A DNA stretch of 37,210 nucleotides. Origin: Bacteroidota bacterium. GTDB lineage: Bacteria > Bacteroidota > Bacteroidia > Bacteroidales > Paludibacteraceae. Below are positions 27,466-36,800 of this stretch, piece after piece (positions within the stretch are counted from its first letter, which is position 1; every line of letters begins with the position of its first letter). The notes beneath the pieces were generated by a model that saw nothing but the letters and a program-made list of their open reading frames with translations, did no database searches and was not told the DNA's origin. The position numbers and the translations under genes are program-made. The stretch covers positions 1 to 37,210 of the forward strand of contig JAUZOM010000016.1 of assembly GCA_030706465.1 (NCBI GenBank), written 5' to 3'.

Positions 27466-27840
27466 TTAGAGAGAAAAGATTCGCTCCATCAAGGTCCATT
27501 TTTCGGAAGAAGTAGCTCCGGGTTTCGTCAACTGGAATTTTGCTACAAATGCTTCCCATTCAGCCTGACGGTTTAGTTTAGCCAGTTTTTCGAAAGCATC
27601 GTCCCAGTTAAAATCCAGTGGAGTCTCCACGATCATAAAAAGCACAGTCCCGTGAATGTAAATTTCCATGTCCAGAATGCCTACTTCCTGAATGCCCTGC
27701 GGTATTTCCGGCCAACGATTCTCTTTCCGGTGCCAGAATTTATATTCCTCGATCAAGCCGGGATCGTTTTTCAGTTCCAGGGTTTGGCAATAACGTTTTA
27801 TCGGTTGTGTGAACTGTTTGGCAATATATCCTTCCTCCAT
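27466..27840 (-). CDS. RhaM-type 6-deoxyhexose mutarotase
   Basis: A 124-aa member of the L-rhamnose mutarotase family (DUF718 fold), which interconverts anomers of a 6-deoxyhexose so that the isomerase receives its preferred form. Family residues are visible in YCQTLELKNDPGLIEEYKFW followed by HRKENRWPEI, then MEIYIHGTVLFMIVE and the C-terminal MERIFSL. It is slightly longer than E. coli RhaM (104 aa) because of an N-terminal extension. It is first in the operon with fucP and the GntR gene, so the physiological sugar here is more likely L-fucose than rhamnose. Confidence 0.88.
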   Translation of the reverse strand: MEEGYIAKQFTQPIKRYCQTLELKNDPGLIEEYKFWHRKENRWPEIPQGIQEVGILDMEIYIHGTVLFMIVETPLDFNWDDAFEKLAKLNRQAEWEAFVAKFQLTKPGATSSEKWTLMERIFSL

Positions 27841-28413
27841 AGATACCAGCGAATTAAATGTTATTTTTCTCTATTAATGTATATCAGCAGCTTACCTGTG
27901 CTGAACTGTGCCGTAAAAATAGGCAGAACATTTGAAATGCAAGCAGTCAATTCTTATGTTCTTCAGCATTAATTTGCAAAATTCTGCTGGTCTGGTTGTG
28001 GAAATTACCAGAAAAGAACAAAATAACTATCCGGATTATTTACTTAAGGACCTTGATTGAATGAACCAAAAATTAGGAGGCTCTATAACCAATAAGGGAG
28101 GTAATAACATTAAACCCACAACGCAATAACTCTGCACTCTTTGACTGATTTAAAGTGGCCGTCAACACATCACCAATCAACCCCTAAAAACAAATCCTGA
28201 ATCTGCTTTTAGAGACTTTTTGATTACACAAGAGGTGAAACCCAGAAGACCTCCAGTAGAAATGATTATGTGTTATAAATAAATCACCATGAGCCCCTCG
28301 TTACAAATCCGGGGTAGGATGATTTACTGCCGAATAGAATTATTCCTTATCCCGATCCAAGGTCATGAAGTACCTAATTTAGAGTCTGATGGCTCCAGGT
28401 AGAGCATTCGTTT
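27841..28413. other. Intergenic DNA with no recognisable gene
   Basis: Start of a 1.36-kb gap. A 43-codon plus-strand stretch ending KPRRPPVEMIMCYK (to about 28280) is faintly like an IS5-type transposase N-terminus, but it has no start and no second match. No promoter for the mutarotase operon could be assigned; the closest candidate on the minus strand (GAATTTTG near 27976) deviates at the first base. Confidence 0.3.
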
Positions 28414-28657
28414 ACCCTCCTTCGAAAAGACTAACCGATTCACCATATCTTACAGTCTAATCACCACCAGGTCTATGTCCGGTAACATCTTAGTTTATGT
28501 TTTCCCATAGTTAACCCATAGATGTCACATAGATATCCCATAGATATCCCATATCATTTGTAATATGAGTTATCTATGGTTTATCCCTGAGTTATCTCCG
28601 GCTATGGTATAAATATACCTAAAATAAGTACAGAAGAGGATTCGAGGAGGATGAATC
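28414..28657. repeat. 11-bp-phased palindromic repeat element B
   Basis: Consecutive 11-mers run from 28504: CCCATAGTTAA, CCCATAGATGT, CACATAGATAT, CCCATAGATAT, CCCATATCATT. After a turn at about 28559 they run as inverted units TTATCTATGGT, TTATCCCTGAG, TTATCTCCGGC. CCATAGATATCCCATAT pairs with the inverted half with two mismatches over an 8-nt loop. Twelve periods from the first unit, and in phase, GAGGATTCGAG and GAGGATGAATC follow. CCCTCCTTCGA at 28415-28425 is the likely outer left arm opposite TCGAGGAGG. Confidence 0.7.
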
Positions 28658-28892
28658 ATTGAATCGTTGAATTTAAAAGCCTGGTACGGGTTATTTACAG
28701 TTTTTCTACGGAGAAATGAATATTGAGGGCATTTCAATTACCCATCCCAAACGTTATAGAGCCAATTAGTTTCAGTAAAAAAACAGAAGGATTTAGATCT
28801 TATTTTCTTTGTTATCGTTTCTCTATTTTCCTTCCAACAGAGCTTCCTGTAGTTCCTTTTCAGGTATAAAGTGGAATCGAAGAAATTTTGGA

Positions 28893-28945
28893 GGGGATTG
28901 ACAGGGGGATTCGAGGTTTACCTCACCAAACCCCCTCTCCACTCA
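28893..28945. repeat. Small G-rich/C-rich palindromic element
   Basis: GGGGATTGACA and GGGGGATTCGA are adjacent 11-mers (28893-28914). They are followed by GAGGTTTACCTC (a self-palindrome at 28913-28924) and then CCCCCTCTCC, which can pair back to the G-rich start. It shares GGATTCGAGG with element B. The rest of the gap up to the MATE promoter holds nothing I recognise. Confidence 0.45.
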
Positions 28946-29146
28946 GAACAAATGGCGGAAGGAATTCGATGAATTGTTGTTTAGACAAAGCCGAAACCTG
29001 AATTATAAAAAACACCTTTTTATCTAATCCGGATTTATTCCCGACTATTTTGTTTCCGGAGTATAAAATCGTAGATTGACAACTACAAGAAGAAAGTTTG
29101 GCAGCAGACGGGATTGTAATGCAATGACCGTTTTATAATCTTTTTG

Positions 29147-29154
29147 TACCTTTG
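29147..29154 (+). promoter_or_regulatory. -7 box for the MATE transporter gene
   Basis: TACCTTTG is an exact Bacteroidota -7 box. Predicted transcription starts near 29161, about 43 bases before the ATG at 29204. No clear -33 element is present. Confidence 0.5.
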
Positions 29155-29203
29155 CACAACACCAAACCATGCATGAAAAATAGTGCACAATGAATCCTGC
29201 AAC

Positions 29204-30526
29204 ATGACTTCCAACAAAAATATATATAAAGTAACGTATCCTATTTTCCTGACCTTGCTGGCCCAGAACATCATCAACGTAACCAACACGGCATTCTTAG
29301 GCCGGGTGGGCGAAGTGGAATTAGGGGCATCAGCCATTGGCGGGGTGTTTTACTTTGCCATTTACATGATCGGGTTCGGATTCAGCCAGGGGGCACAGAT
29401 CCTGATCGGAAGGCGGAATGGTGGGAAGAATTATAGGCAAATCGGTCCGATATTCAATAATAGTTTGATATTCAATTTTATCCTGAGTGCCGCAATCTTC
29501 GGGCTATCCGTAAAAGGCGTACCGCACATCATGAAACTGCTGGTAAGCTCGGAGCATGTTTACAAAGCATCGATCGAATATCTCGACTGGCGTATCTACG
29601 GCTTCTTCTTTTCCTTTGTGAGTGTCATATTCCGCGGCCTGTACGTTGGTATTACGCAGACACGTATCCTCACCACTTCGGCTATCCTAATGGCTGTCAC
29701 CAATATCTTTTTCGACTACACGCTGATATTCGGCCATTTTGGATTTCCTGTCCTGGGAATAACCGGTGCAGGGATTTCATCGGTCATTGCCGAAGCCGTA
29801 ACCCTGGGATATCTGGTGTGGCATACGATTTACCGGACGGACAGGAAAAAGTACGGACTACTTGAATTCAAAAAAGTGGAATTGAAAACGATCCTAAACA
29901 TCCTGAATTTATCTATATTCATTATGTTCCAGTATTTTATTTCCATTTCCACCTGGTTTATGTTTTTCATTTTTATCGAACGGATGGGAGAAAAACCGCT
30001 GGCGGTAAGTAATATCGGACGAAGTACCTACATTTTACTGATGATACCCGGTTCGGCACTTTCCACAACGGTAAATACGTTGGTAAGCAACCTGATTGGA
30101 GCGGGACGGAAGGAAGAAGTATTGCCGTTTATCCGGCGGATTACCGGCATAGCCTTGCTCATCATTGTACCCCTGGTTCTGTTTACCCTATTCCTACCCC
30201 AGCTGATCGCCCGGATCTATACCGATGATGCCGGTTTGATTGCAGCCTGTATCCCGGTTTTGCGGGTGATATCGGTTGCCATTGTATTTTGTGCCGTAGG
30301 GGGTATTATTTTCAGTGGCGTTTCCGGCACCGGGAACACACGTACGGCTTTCTTTATTGAGTTCCTGACCTTGTTTTTTTACCTGAGCTATGTTTATTAC
30401 ACTTCCAGGATCCATCCCAGCCCGACAGCAGTTGTCTGGATGTCAGAATACGTTTATTGGATACTGATTGGCGGACTGGGCTATTTGTACCTGCAGAAAG
30501 GAGACTGGAGGAAAAGGGAGATTTGA
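29204..30526 (+). CDS. MATE family efflux transporter
   Basis: A 440-aa multidrug and toxic compound extrusion (MATE) protein that exports organic cations or other compounds using an ion gradient across the inner membrane. About twelve hydrophobic helices are visible. Family-like segments are NTAFLGRVGEVELGASAIGG in the first helix pair and the internally repeated GRSTYILLMIPGSALSTTVN in the second half. The frame also has an in-frame GTG at 29183, but the ATG at 29204 gives the normal MTSNKNIYKVTYPIF start directly before helix 1. It has its own promoter and stands alone. The substrate is unknown. Confidence 0.9.
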   Translation: MTSNKNIYKVTYPIFLTLLAQNIINVTNTAFLGRVGEVELGASAIGGVFYFAIYMIGFGFSQGAQILIGRRNGGKNYRQIGPIFNNSLIFNFILSAAIFGLSVKGVPHIMKLLVSSEHVYKASIEYLDWRIYGFFFSFVSVIFRGLYVGITQTRILTTSAILMAVTNIFFDYTLIFGHFGFPVLGITGAGISSVIAEAVTLGYLVWHTIYRTDRKKYGLLEFKKVELKTILNILNLSIFIMFQYFISISTWFMFFIFIERMGEKPLAVSNIGRSTYILLMIPGSALSTTVNTLVSNLIGAGRKEEVLPFIRRITGIALLIIVPLVLFTLFLPQLIARIYTDDAGLIAACIPVLRVISVAIVFCAVGGIIFSGVSGTGNTRTAFFIEFLTLFFYLSYVYYTSRIHPSPTAVVWMSEYVYWILIGGLGYLYLQKGDWRKREI

Positions 30527-30699
30527 GGGGGTTGATTGGTTAAATAGATAGAAGTCTATAATTAAACGTTGGGCACAAAACAGGTGATTTCAATCATTCT
30601 TTTTTTAATAAGCTCTCAAATTTATCAAACTCAGACAGAGTTTCCGACTACTGTCAGGATCGGAGACCAGAAAGTAAAATATTAATCAAATAAAATACT

Positions 30700-30707
30700 T
30701 ATTTTTG
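30700..30707 (+). promoter_or_regulatory. -7 box for radA
   Basis: TATTTTTG fits TAnnTTTG and lies 33 bases before the radA ATG. The surrounding 30527-30740 gap is AT-rich and otherwise empty. Confidence 0.4.
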
Positions 30708-30740
30708 TAAAAACTTATTCAATCTAATCAACCAACTATT

Positions 30741-32111
30741 ATGGCCAAAACCAAATCCGTATATGTCTGTCAGAATTGTGGGGTCGATTCGCCCAAATGG
30801 ATCGGCAAATGCCCATCCTGCGGCGAGTGGAACACCTACGTGGAAGAAGTTATCAGCAAAGATACCACCCCCAAATTCCAGATGGCAGGCGTTGAACTGG
30901 TTAAGCAAAAGCCGATCCTGATTACTGAGGTGGAGACCAGCGAAGAGAGCCGTTTCGATACCAGTTCGAACGAATTGAACCGGGTATTGGGAGGCGGTCT
31001 TGTACCGGGATCCCTGGTACTGATCGGCGGTGAGCCGGGGATTGGCAAATCGACCCTGGTGCTTCAGGTCGTACTTAACCTCAAAAACAAACGCACGCTT
31101 TATATTTCGGGCGAAGAAAGTGTCAAGCAACTGAAGCTGCGTGCCGAACGTCTTCAGTTTGCTAATCCCGATTGCTATATTGTCAGTGAAACTTCCCTTG
31201 AACAAATTTATGTGCATATCCAGAACACGCAACCCGATGTAGTCATTGTCGATTCCATACAGACCATTTCGACTGAATTGATTGAATCATCCCCGGGGAG
31301 TGTATCCCAGGTGCGTGAATGTGCCGCCAGCCTGTTGAAGTTTTGCAAAACAACTTCCATCCCTGTTTTACTGATCGGGCACATCAACAAAGAAGGCAGC
31401 ATTGCCGGGCCCAAGGTACTCGAACACATTGTGGATACCGTACTGCAATTCGAAGGAGACCAGAATTACATGTACCGGATCCTGCGCTCCATCAAAAACC
31501 GTTTCGGGAGTACTTCCGAACTGGGTATTTTCGAAATGCAGCAAAACGGGTTGCGTGAAGTGAGTAATCCCTCGGAGTTATTGCTTTCACAAAACCATGA
31601 AGGGCTGAGTGGGGTGGCTATCGCTTCGGCTATTGAAGGAGTCCGCCCTTTCCTGATTGAAGTACAGAGCCTGGTGAGTTCGGCCGCTTATGGTACTCCA
31701 CAACGCTCCAGCACAGGCTTTGACCTGCGGCGGTTAAACATGTTGCTGGCCGTACTGGAGAAACGGGCCGGGTTCAAGATCGCCCAAAAAGACGTGTTCC
31801 TGAACATTGCCGGTGGCATCAAGGTAAACGATCCGGCCATCGATTTAGCGGTTATTTCAGCTATACTTTCGTCCAATGTTGATATTGCCATTGAAAAACA
31901 TGTCTGCGTAGCCGGTGAAGTGGGATTGTCGGGTGAAATCCGTCCTATCAACCGTATCGAGCAACGGATCCTCGAAGCCGAAAAGCTTGGCTTCAAGAAA
32001 ATGATTATCCCCGATTTCAAATTAAAGAGTCTCAATGTAAGTAAACTTAATATCGAACTGATTCAGGTAAAGAAAGTGGAAGAAGCTTTTAGGGTGCTGT
32101 TTAAAGGATAA
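30741..32111 (+). CDS. radA: DNA repair protein RadA
   Basis: A 456-aa RadA/Sms protein, a RecA-like ATPase that drives branch migration in recombinational repair. An N-terminal zinc finger (CQNCG and CPSCG, about residues 10-30) precedes the ATPase core with Walker A GGEPGIGKSTL near 95-105, a Walker B-like VVIVDSIQTI and the RadA-specific KNRFGS motif near 250. The C-terminal third is the Lon-like domain (VFLNIAGGIKVNDPAIDLAV, then AGEVGLSGEIRPI). Length and domain order are normal. It is a housekeeping gene that closes off the sugar-related region on this side. Confidence 0.97.
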   Translation: MAKTKSVYVCQNCGVDSPKWIGKCPSCGEWNTYVEEVISKDTTPKFQMAGVELVKQKPILITEVETSEESRFDTSSNELNRVLGGGLVPGSLVLIGGEPGIGKSTLVLQVVLNLKNKRTLYISGEESVKQLKLRAERLQFANPDCYIVSETSLEQIYVHIQNTQPDVVIVDSIQTISTELIESSPGSVSQVRECAASLLKFCKTTSIPVLLIGHINKEGSIAGPKVLEHIVDTVLQFEGDQNYMYRILRSIKNRFGSTSELGIFEMQQNGLREVSNPSELLLSQNHEGLSGVAIASAIEGVRPFLIEVQSLVSSAAYGTPQRSSTGFDLRRLNMLLAVLEKRAGFKIAQKDVFLNIAGGIKVNDPAIDLAVISAILSSNVDIAIEKHVCVAGEVGLSGEIRPINRIEQRILEAEKLGFKKMIIPDFKLKSLNVSKLNIELIQVKKVEEAFRVLFKG

Positions 32112-32154
32112 AATTACAGAATGCTCTTTCAGATTCACACTTATAAATACAACT

Positions 32155-32275
32155 CCTTAATTTGCGCACAGTAAATATAATCCGTTCTGTCACTTCCTAA
32201 CGTAAAGGAGGCTCCTTGCCGGCATTGGCTATGGCTTAGATTCGATGCTTTTAACTGGGTAGACAAGTTTGAGAT
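32155..32275 (+). pseudogene. Decayed 5' duplicate of the HipA-like kinase gene
   Basis: This stretch aligns with the first 120 or so bases of the kinase gene at 32538. Shared text includes CGCAC-GTAAAT, ACGT-AAGGAGGCTC and TTGCCGGCATTGGCT, followed by GTAGACAAGTT versus GTAGTCAAGTT. It has no intact start and carries internal stops and indels. It ends about 260 bases before the intact gene, so it is a truncated tandem copy. Confidence 0.65.
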
Positions 32276-32537
32276 TATACTATCAAGGAAATTAGAAGTC
32301 CTGTCTTGTCTAAATACGGACTCTTAACTCATTTTAATAAATTAACAGGAATTTAGCTGAGTACGAATATCAAAATTATAACACTTATACAAGTCCGGCT
32401 TAGTATAATTTGAACCTGACGGCACGGGTTGGTTATCACTTGAATCAGTTTTCCCGGGGATTTGAAGGCGAATTTGGTATAACTTTATGTATTTTCCGCC
32501 AGTTGTTTTTTAGTAACTAAAATAAATTTTAAACTTC
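32276..32537. other. Upstream region of the HipA-like gene
   Basis: AT-rich DNA with no coding frame. TAACTTTA at 32480-32487 is one base off the -7 consensus, with a TTTG at 32461-32464 fifteen bases upstream, giving a tentative promoter with a leader of about 45 bases. Confidence 0.3.
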
Positions 32538-33320
32538 ATGACCCTACGCACTGTAAATTTAACGCGCTATATCACTCCCTTACGTGAAGGAGGCTCGCTG
32601 CCGGCATTGGCTGAGGCAGATGACGACTTCAACTACGTAGTCAAGTTCCGTGGCTCGGGACACGGAACCAAAGCATTGATTTCCGAACTCATCGGAGGGG
32701 TGGTTGCCAAATTACTGAAGTTACGGGTACCGGAACTTGTTTTCGTTCATCTCGATGAAGCTTTCGGACGTACCGAAGGTGATGAGGAAATACAAGACCT
32801 GCTGCAAAACAGCCGCGGATTGAATCTGGGCCTGCATTTCCTTTCAGGCGCTTTGGCCTACGATCCGGTTACCACAAAGGTTGATGGACAGTTAGCCTCC
32901 AAGATTGTGTGGATGGATGCATTTCTGACCAACGTAGACAGAACTGCAAGAAATACAAACATGCTGATGTGGCACCGGGAACTGTGGTTGATCGACCACG
33001 GCGCTATCCTGTACTTTCATCATTCGTGGACCAACTGGGAGAAACAAGCCCTGAATCCCTTTCCCTGGATAAAGGACCACGTGTTGCTTCCTTTTGCCGA
33101 TCAACTGGATGAAGTGGATAAGGAATTCAAACTGTTGCTAACCGACAAAGTCATACGGGAAATTGTAAATATGATACCCAACGTTTGGGCGAATTGGTCG
33201 GAAAACGGAGAAACGCCCCAAGACATTAAAGAAACCTATTATCAGTTTTTGACAGTTAGATTAAAAAATTCAAACCTGTTTATAACCGAAGCTCAACATG
33301 CAAGAAAAGCACTTATATGA
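32538..33320 (+). CDS. HipA-like kinase family protein
   Basis: A 260-aa protein resembling the HipA-like kinase domain family. Features of the HipA/PI4K-like kinase fold can be read: VVKFRG with Lys36 as candidate ATP-contacting lysine, ISELIGGVVAKLL with Glu50, the catalytic-loop-like WMDAFLTNVDRTARNTNML (Asp127, Asn132, Asp134, Asn139), and LWLIDHG with Asp153 as the metal-binding Asp. It is shorter than E. coli HipA (440 aa) and lacks the N-terminal HipA subdomain; no HipB-like DNA-binding partner is adjacent. Its last 23 bases overlap the start of a DUF3037 gene, so the two are translationally coupled. The target is unknown. A decayed copy of its 5' end lies upstream. Confidence 0.8.
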   Translation: MTLRTVNLTRYITPLREGGSLPALAEADDDFNYVVKFRGSGHGTKALISELIGGVVAKLLKLRVPELVFVHLDEAFGRTEGDEEIQDLLQNSRGLNLGLHFLSGALAYDPVTTKVDGQLASKIVWMDAFLTNVDRTARNTNMLMWHRELWLIDHGAILYFHHSWTNWEKQALNPFPWIKDHVLLPFADQLDEVDKEFKLLLTDKVIREIVNMIPNVWANWSENGETPQDIKETYYQFLTVRLKNSNLFITEAQHARKALI

Positions 33321-33681
33321 ATACGCCGTGATTCGTGTTTTGCCCAAAGTAGAGCGCGAAGAATTTATCAATGCTGGCATTATTTTATTCTCGAAGAAAG
33401 CCAACTATATCCGGATAATGTACAAACTCAATATTCAACGGCTGAATAGTTTTTCGAGCGAACTGGATATCGATTTGCTGGAAGCATCGTTGAATTCGTT
33501 CGAGAAAATCTGCCAGGGGCAGGATGATGGCGGAATAATAGCCCAGCTGGACATCCCCGAACGGTTCCGGTGGCTCACTGCAGTACGCAGTTCCTGTATT
33601 CAAACCTCCCGCCCTCATCCCGGCTTTACGGATAACCTGGACCAAGAGGTTGAGAAATTATTTGAGGAATTAGTGGTGTGA
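33298..33681 (+). CDS. DUF3037 family protein
   Basis: A 127-aa protein matching the DUF3037 pattern: YEYAVIRVLPKVEREEFINA and GIILFSKK near the N-terminus, with FRWLTAVRSSCIQTSRPHPG near residue 85-105. It has no signal peptide or membrane segment. Function is unknown. It starts inside the end of the HipA-like kinase gene in another frame, a 23-base overlap that strongly suggests paired expression and a shared role. It could be a regulator or substrate of the kinase; nothing in the sequence decides between these. Confidence 0.8.
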   Translation: MQEKHLYEYAVIRVLPKVEREEFINAGIILFSKKANYIRIMYKLNIQRLNSFSSELDIDLLEASLNSFEKICQGQDDGGIIAQLDIPERFRWLTAVRSSCIQTSRPHPGFTDNLDQEVEKLFEELVV

Positions 33682-33823
33682 CAACAAGAGCTCCTGATAA
33701 TGTACCAAATTACTTTACCTTAAACAGCTGGTTAGCTTACTGACAGATAACCGATAGCCAATGAATAAATAGATTTTACCATAGATACTTTCAATATATA
33801 CCTTCTTAAAATTAGAATACAGA

Positions 33824-36800
33824 ATGAGAAAAAAATCAGTAATTGTCAGCCTATTTGCTGTTATTGCGTTGATTGCCAATGCAAACAATGCAGTGACGTC
33901 GAATGCTGACACCGTAGTAAACGGGGCGTTTATTCCGAAAGAAATCGAGGACCCTGAATGCCTTGGAATCAACAAGGAGCCATATCATGCAATTTTAATG
34001 CCTTATGCCGGTTTAACAGAAGCCCTGAAAGCAAACCGCCATGCCTCATCCTGGTGTATGAGTTTGAACGGTCCCTGGAAATTTAATTGGGTGGCCTGGC
34101 CACAACAGCGTCCGGTTGATTTTTATAAACCTTCCTACGATGTTGCCGGCTGGAAAGAGATTAGAGTACCGTCCAACTGGCAGGTTGAAGGATATGGCAC
34201 ACCCTATTACAGTAATTACAATTACATCTTCCAAAAAGATTTTCCAAGGATAATGAGCACACCTCCCAGAAAATTTACCGCTTATACGGAACGAAATCCG
34301 GTAGGCAGTTATCGCCGCGAGTTTACCCTCCCGGCTTCCTGGAAAGGAAGGCGTATCTTTGTTACCTTTGATGGTGTGGATGCCGGATTCTTTTTGTGGA
34401 TTAACGGAAAGAAAGTGGGTTATAGTGTAAATAGCCGCAATGCTGCAGAATTTGACCTAACCAGGTATGTAAAGCCAGGTAAAAACACAATTGCAGCAGA
34501 AGTTTACCGCTTTACTACAGGTAGTTACCTTGAAGATCAGGATATGTGGCGTTTGAGTGGTATTTTCCGCAATGTAACCCTTTGGAGCACTCCGCAGGAA
34601 CACATCAGGGATTTTGCTATCAAAACCAATCTTGACAAACAGTATCGTGATGCCGATATGGTGGTCACGGCTAAAGTGAAGAATTATGGAAATAAAGCCA
34701 TCGGTGCCAATCAACTGCAGGTGGAATTGTACGATGGAGCTAGCCTCCTGAAAGGGACAACAAACACAACAACAATACCAGCGCTCAAGGCAGGTGAAGA
34801 AGTTACGCTGAATATAAGCGTTCCAGTGAATAACCCTCAAAAATGGACTGCCGAAACCCCCAAGCTCTATACGGCAGTCCTCAAAATCAATCAGGGGAAC
34901 CAAACTGTTGAAACCTTATCGTCACGTACCGGATTTCGCACGATAGAGATCAAAAACAGGGTATTTATGGTAAATGGAACTCCGATAAAGCTAAAGGGAG
35001 TTAACCGGCATGAAAACTGGCCAAACAATGGCCACGCCATTACGGAAGAACAGATGATCCGTGATATTGAACTCATCAAACAGGCTAACTGTAACCATGT
35101 ACGTACCTGCCACTATTCCGACGATCCGAGATGGTACGAACTCTGTGATGAATATGGTATCTATCTTGTCGCCGAAGCCAACCTGGAAAGTCACGGTGCC
35201 TGGAACGAGTTTAACGAAGAACCGAGAATCAAGGCGGCTATTATCGATCGTAACGTGGCGAACGTAGAAAACTTTAAAAATCACCCGTCAGTTATCATTT
35301 GGTCTTTGGGGAATGAATGCGGTAGCGGCGGCTCAAACTTTAGGGCGGCTCTGAAGACAATAAAAACAATCGACCCTACCCGCCCAACGCATTACCAGGG
35401 TTTCGGGATAGGGAAAAATAACCCTGCAGATTTGGAAAGCGATATGTATACCAGTGTGGATGCTGTGGAGAAAAATGCAAAAAATGACAGTCTGAGCAAA
35501 CCGTTTTACTTGTGTGAGTATGCCCATGCCATGTTTAATTCAATGGGGTCTGTAAAGGAGTATAACGATCTGTTTAATAACTATCCTTCCTTACTGGGTG
35601 GCGCCATCTGGGAATGGCAGGATCAGGGCATTTATAACAACCGCGACCCAAAACATCCAATTACAGCCTTTGGTGGTGGTTTCGGAGAATACCCAAACGA
35701 CCATTATTTTATCCACAAAGGAGTGGTATTCTCTAACCGCTCTTTAAAACCGCACTATCCGGAACTAAAGCATGCCTACCAATGGATCGGCATTACGGCT
35801 GAAGATCTGGCAAAAGGAGAAATCCGTATCCAAAACAGATACCAGTTTATTAACTTGGACGAATTTTCTGCTTCCTGGACTCTTTCGGAAAATGGACAAG
35901 AGATTGACAGGGGTGATATAAACCTACCGACCATAGCACCCTTTAACGAAAAAACAATAGCGATTCCATGCAAAGTGGCAATTGCAAAACCAGGGGCTGA
36001 TTATTACCTGCGTATTTCTTTCGCTCTTTCGAATGATCAGCTATGGGCTAAAAAAGGTTATGAAGTAGCTTCCCAGCAATTTAAATTGCCCATTGCGGTA
36101 CCTGCAATTCAAACCGATGCTTCAAAGAAAACACTTACCTTGGTTCAAGACGATCACCAAGCCTCTGTGAATGGAGATGGCTTTAGCTTAACGTTCGATA
36201 AGACAAGCGGCACCTTCACCAAAATCGAGAAAAATGACATTAACCTGCTAGCCAAAGATGGCGGTCCTATGCTTCATTTATGGCGTGCACCTCATCAAAT
36301 AGATGATATGTGGGCTTACAAGGATTGGAGTGAATTTGGATTGACCAATTTGAATTGGAGCGCTTCGGACATTAAAGTGACACAAAAAACTCCCTCTTCA
36401 ATAATTATTGCCGCCACATTGACAGGAGAAGGTAAAAAAGATTTTAAGGTAACTCATCAGGTACTTTATACCATTTTGGGTGATGGTTCGGTGAAAGTTG
36501 ATAATACGGTTAATTCTACAAATCCGGATTTAGTTGTGGCGAGAATGGGTGTGCGCCTGCTTCTGGACAAACAATTTGACCAATTCTCCTATTTCGGCCG
36601 TGGACCAATGGAAAATTATGCAGATCGTAAACTTGGGTTTGACATAAACCTTTATCATAGCGTCGTCAAAGAGCAACTTACACCCTATGAGAAACCAATG
36701 GAATGTGGTAATCACGAAGATGTCAAGTGGGCAATGCTACAAAATGCTGCAGGAAATGGTATAGTGGTGAAAAGCAACGAAAGTCCGTTACAAGTTTCAG

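Noticed and set aside
28150-28280. IS5-like transposase fragment (RRPPVEMIMCYK)
   Set aside because: One short motif-like match without start, flanking repeats or further similarity.
29083-29337. Minus-strand ORF overlapping the MATE start
   Set aside because: It is antisense to the first membrane helices of a clear MATE gene and lacks any family features.
30699-31232. 177-codon ORF antisense to radA
   Set aside because: Mirror of a highly conserved housekeeping gene; long antisense frames are expected there.
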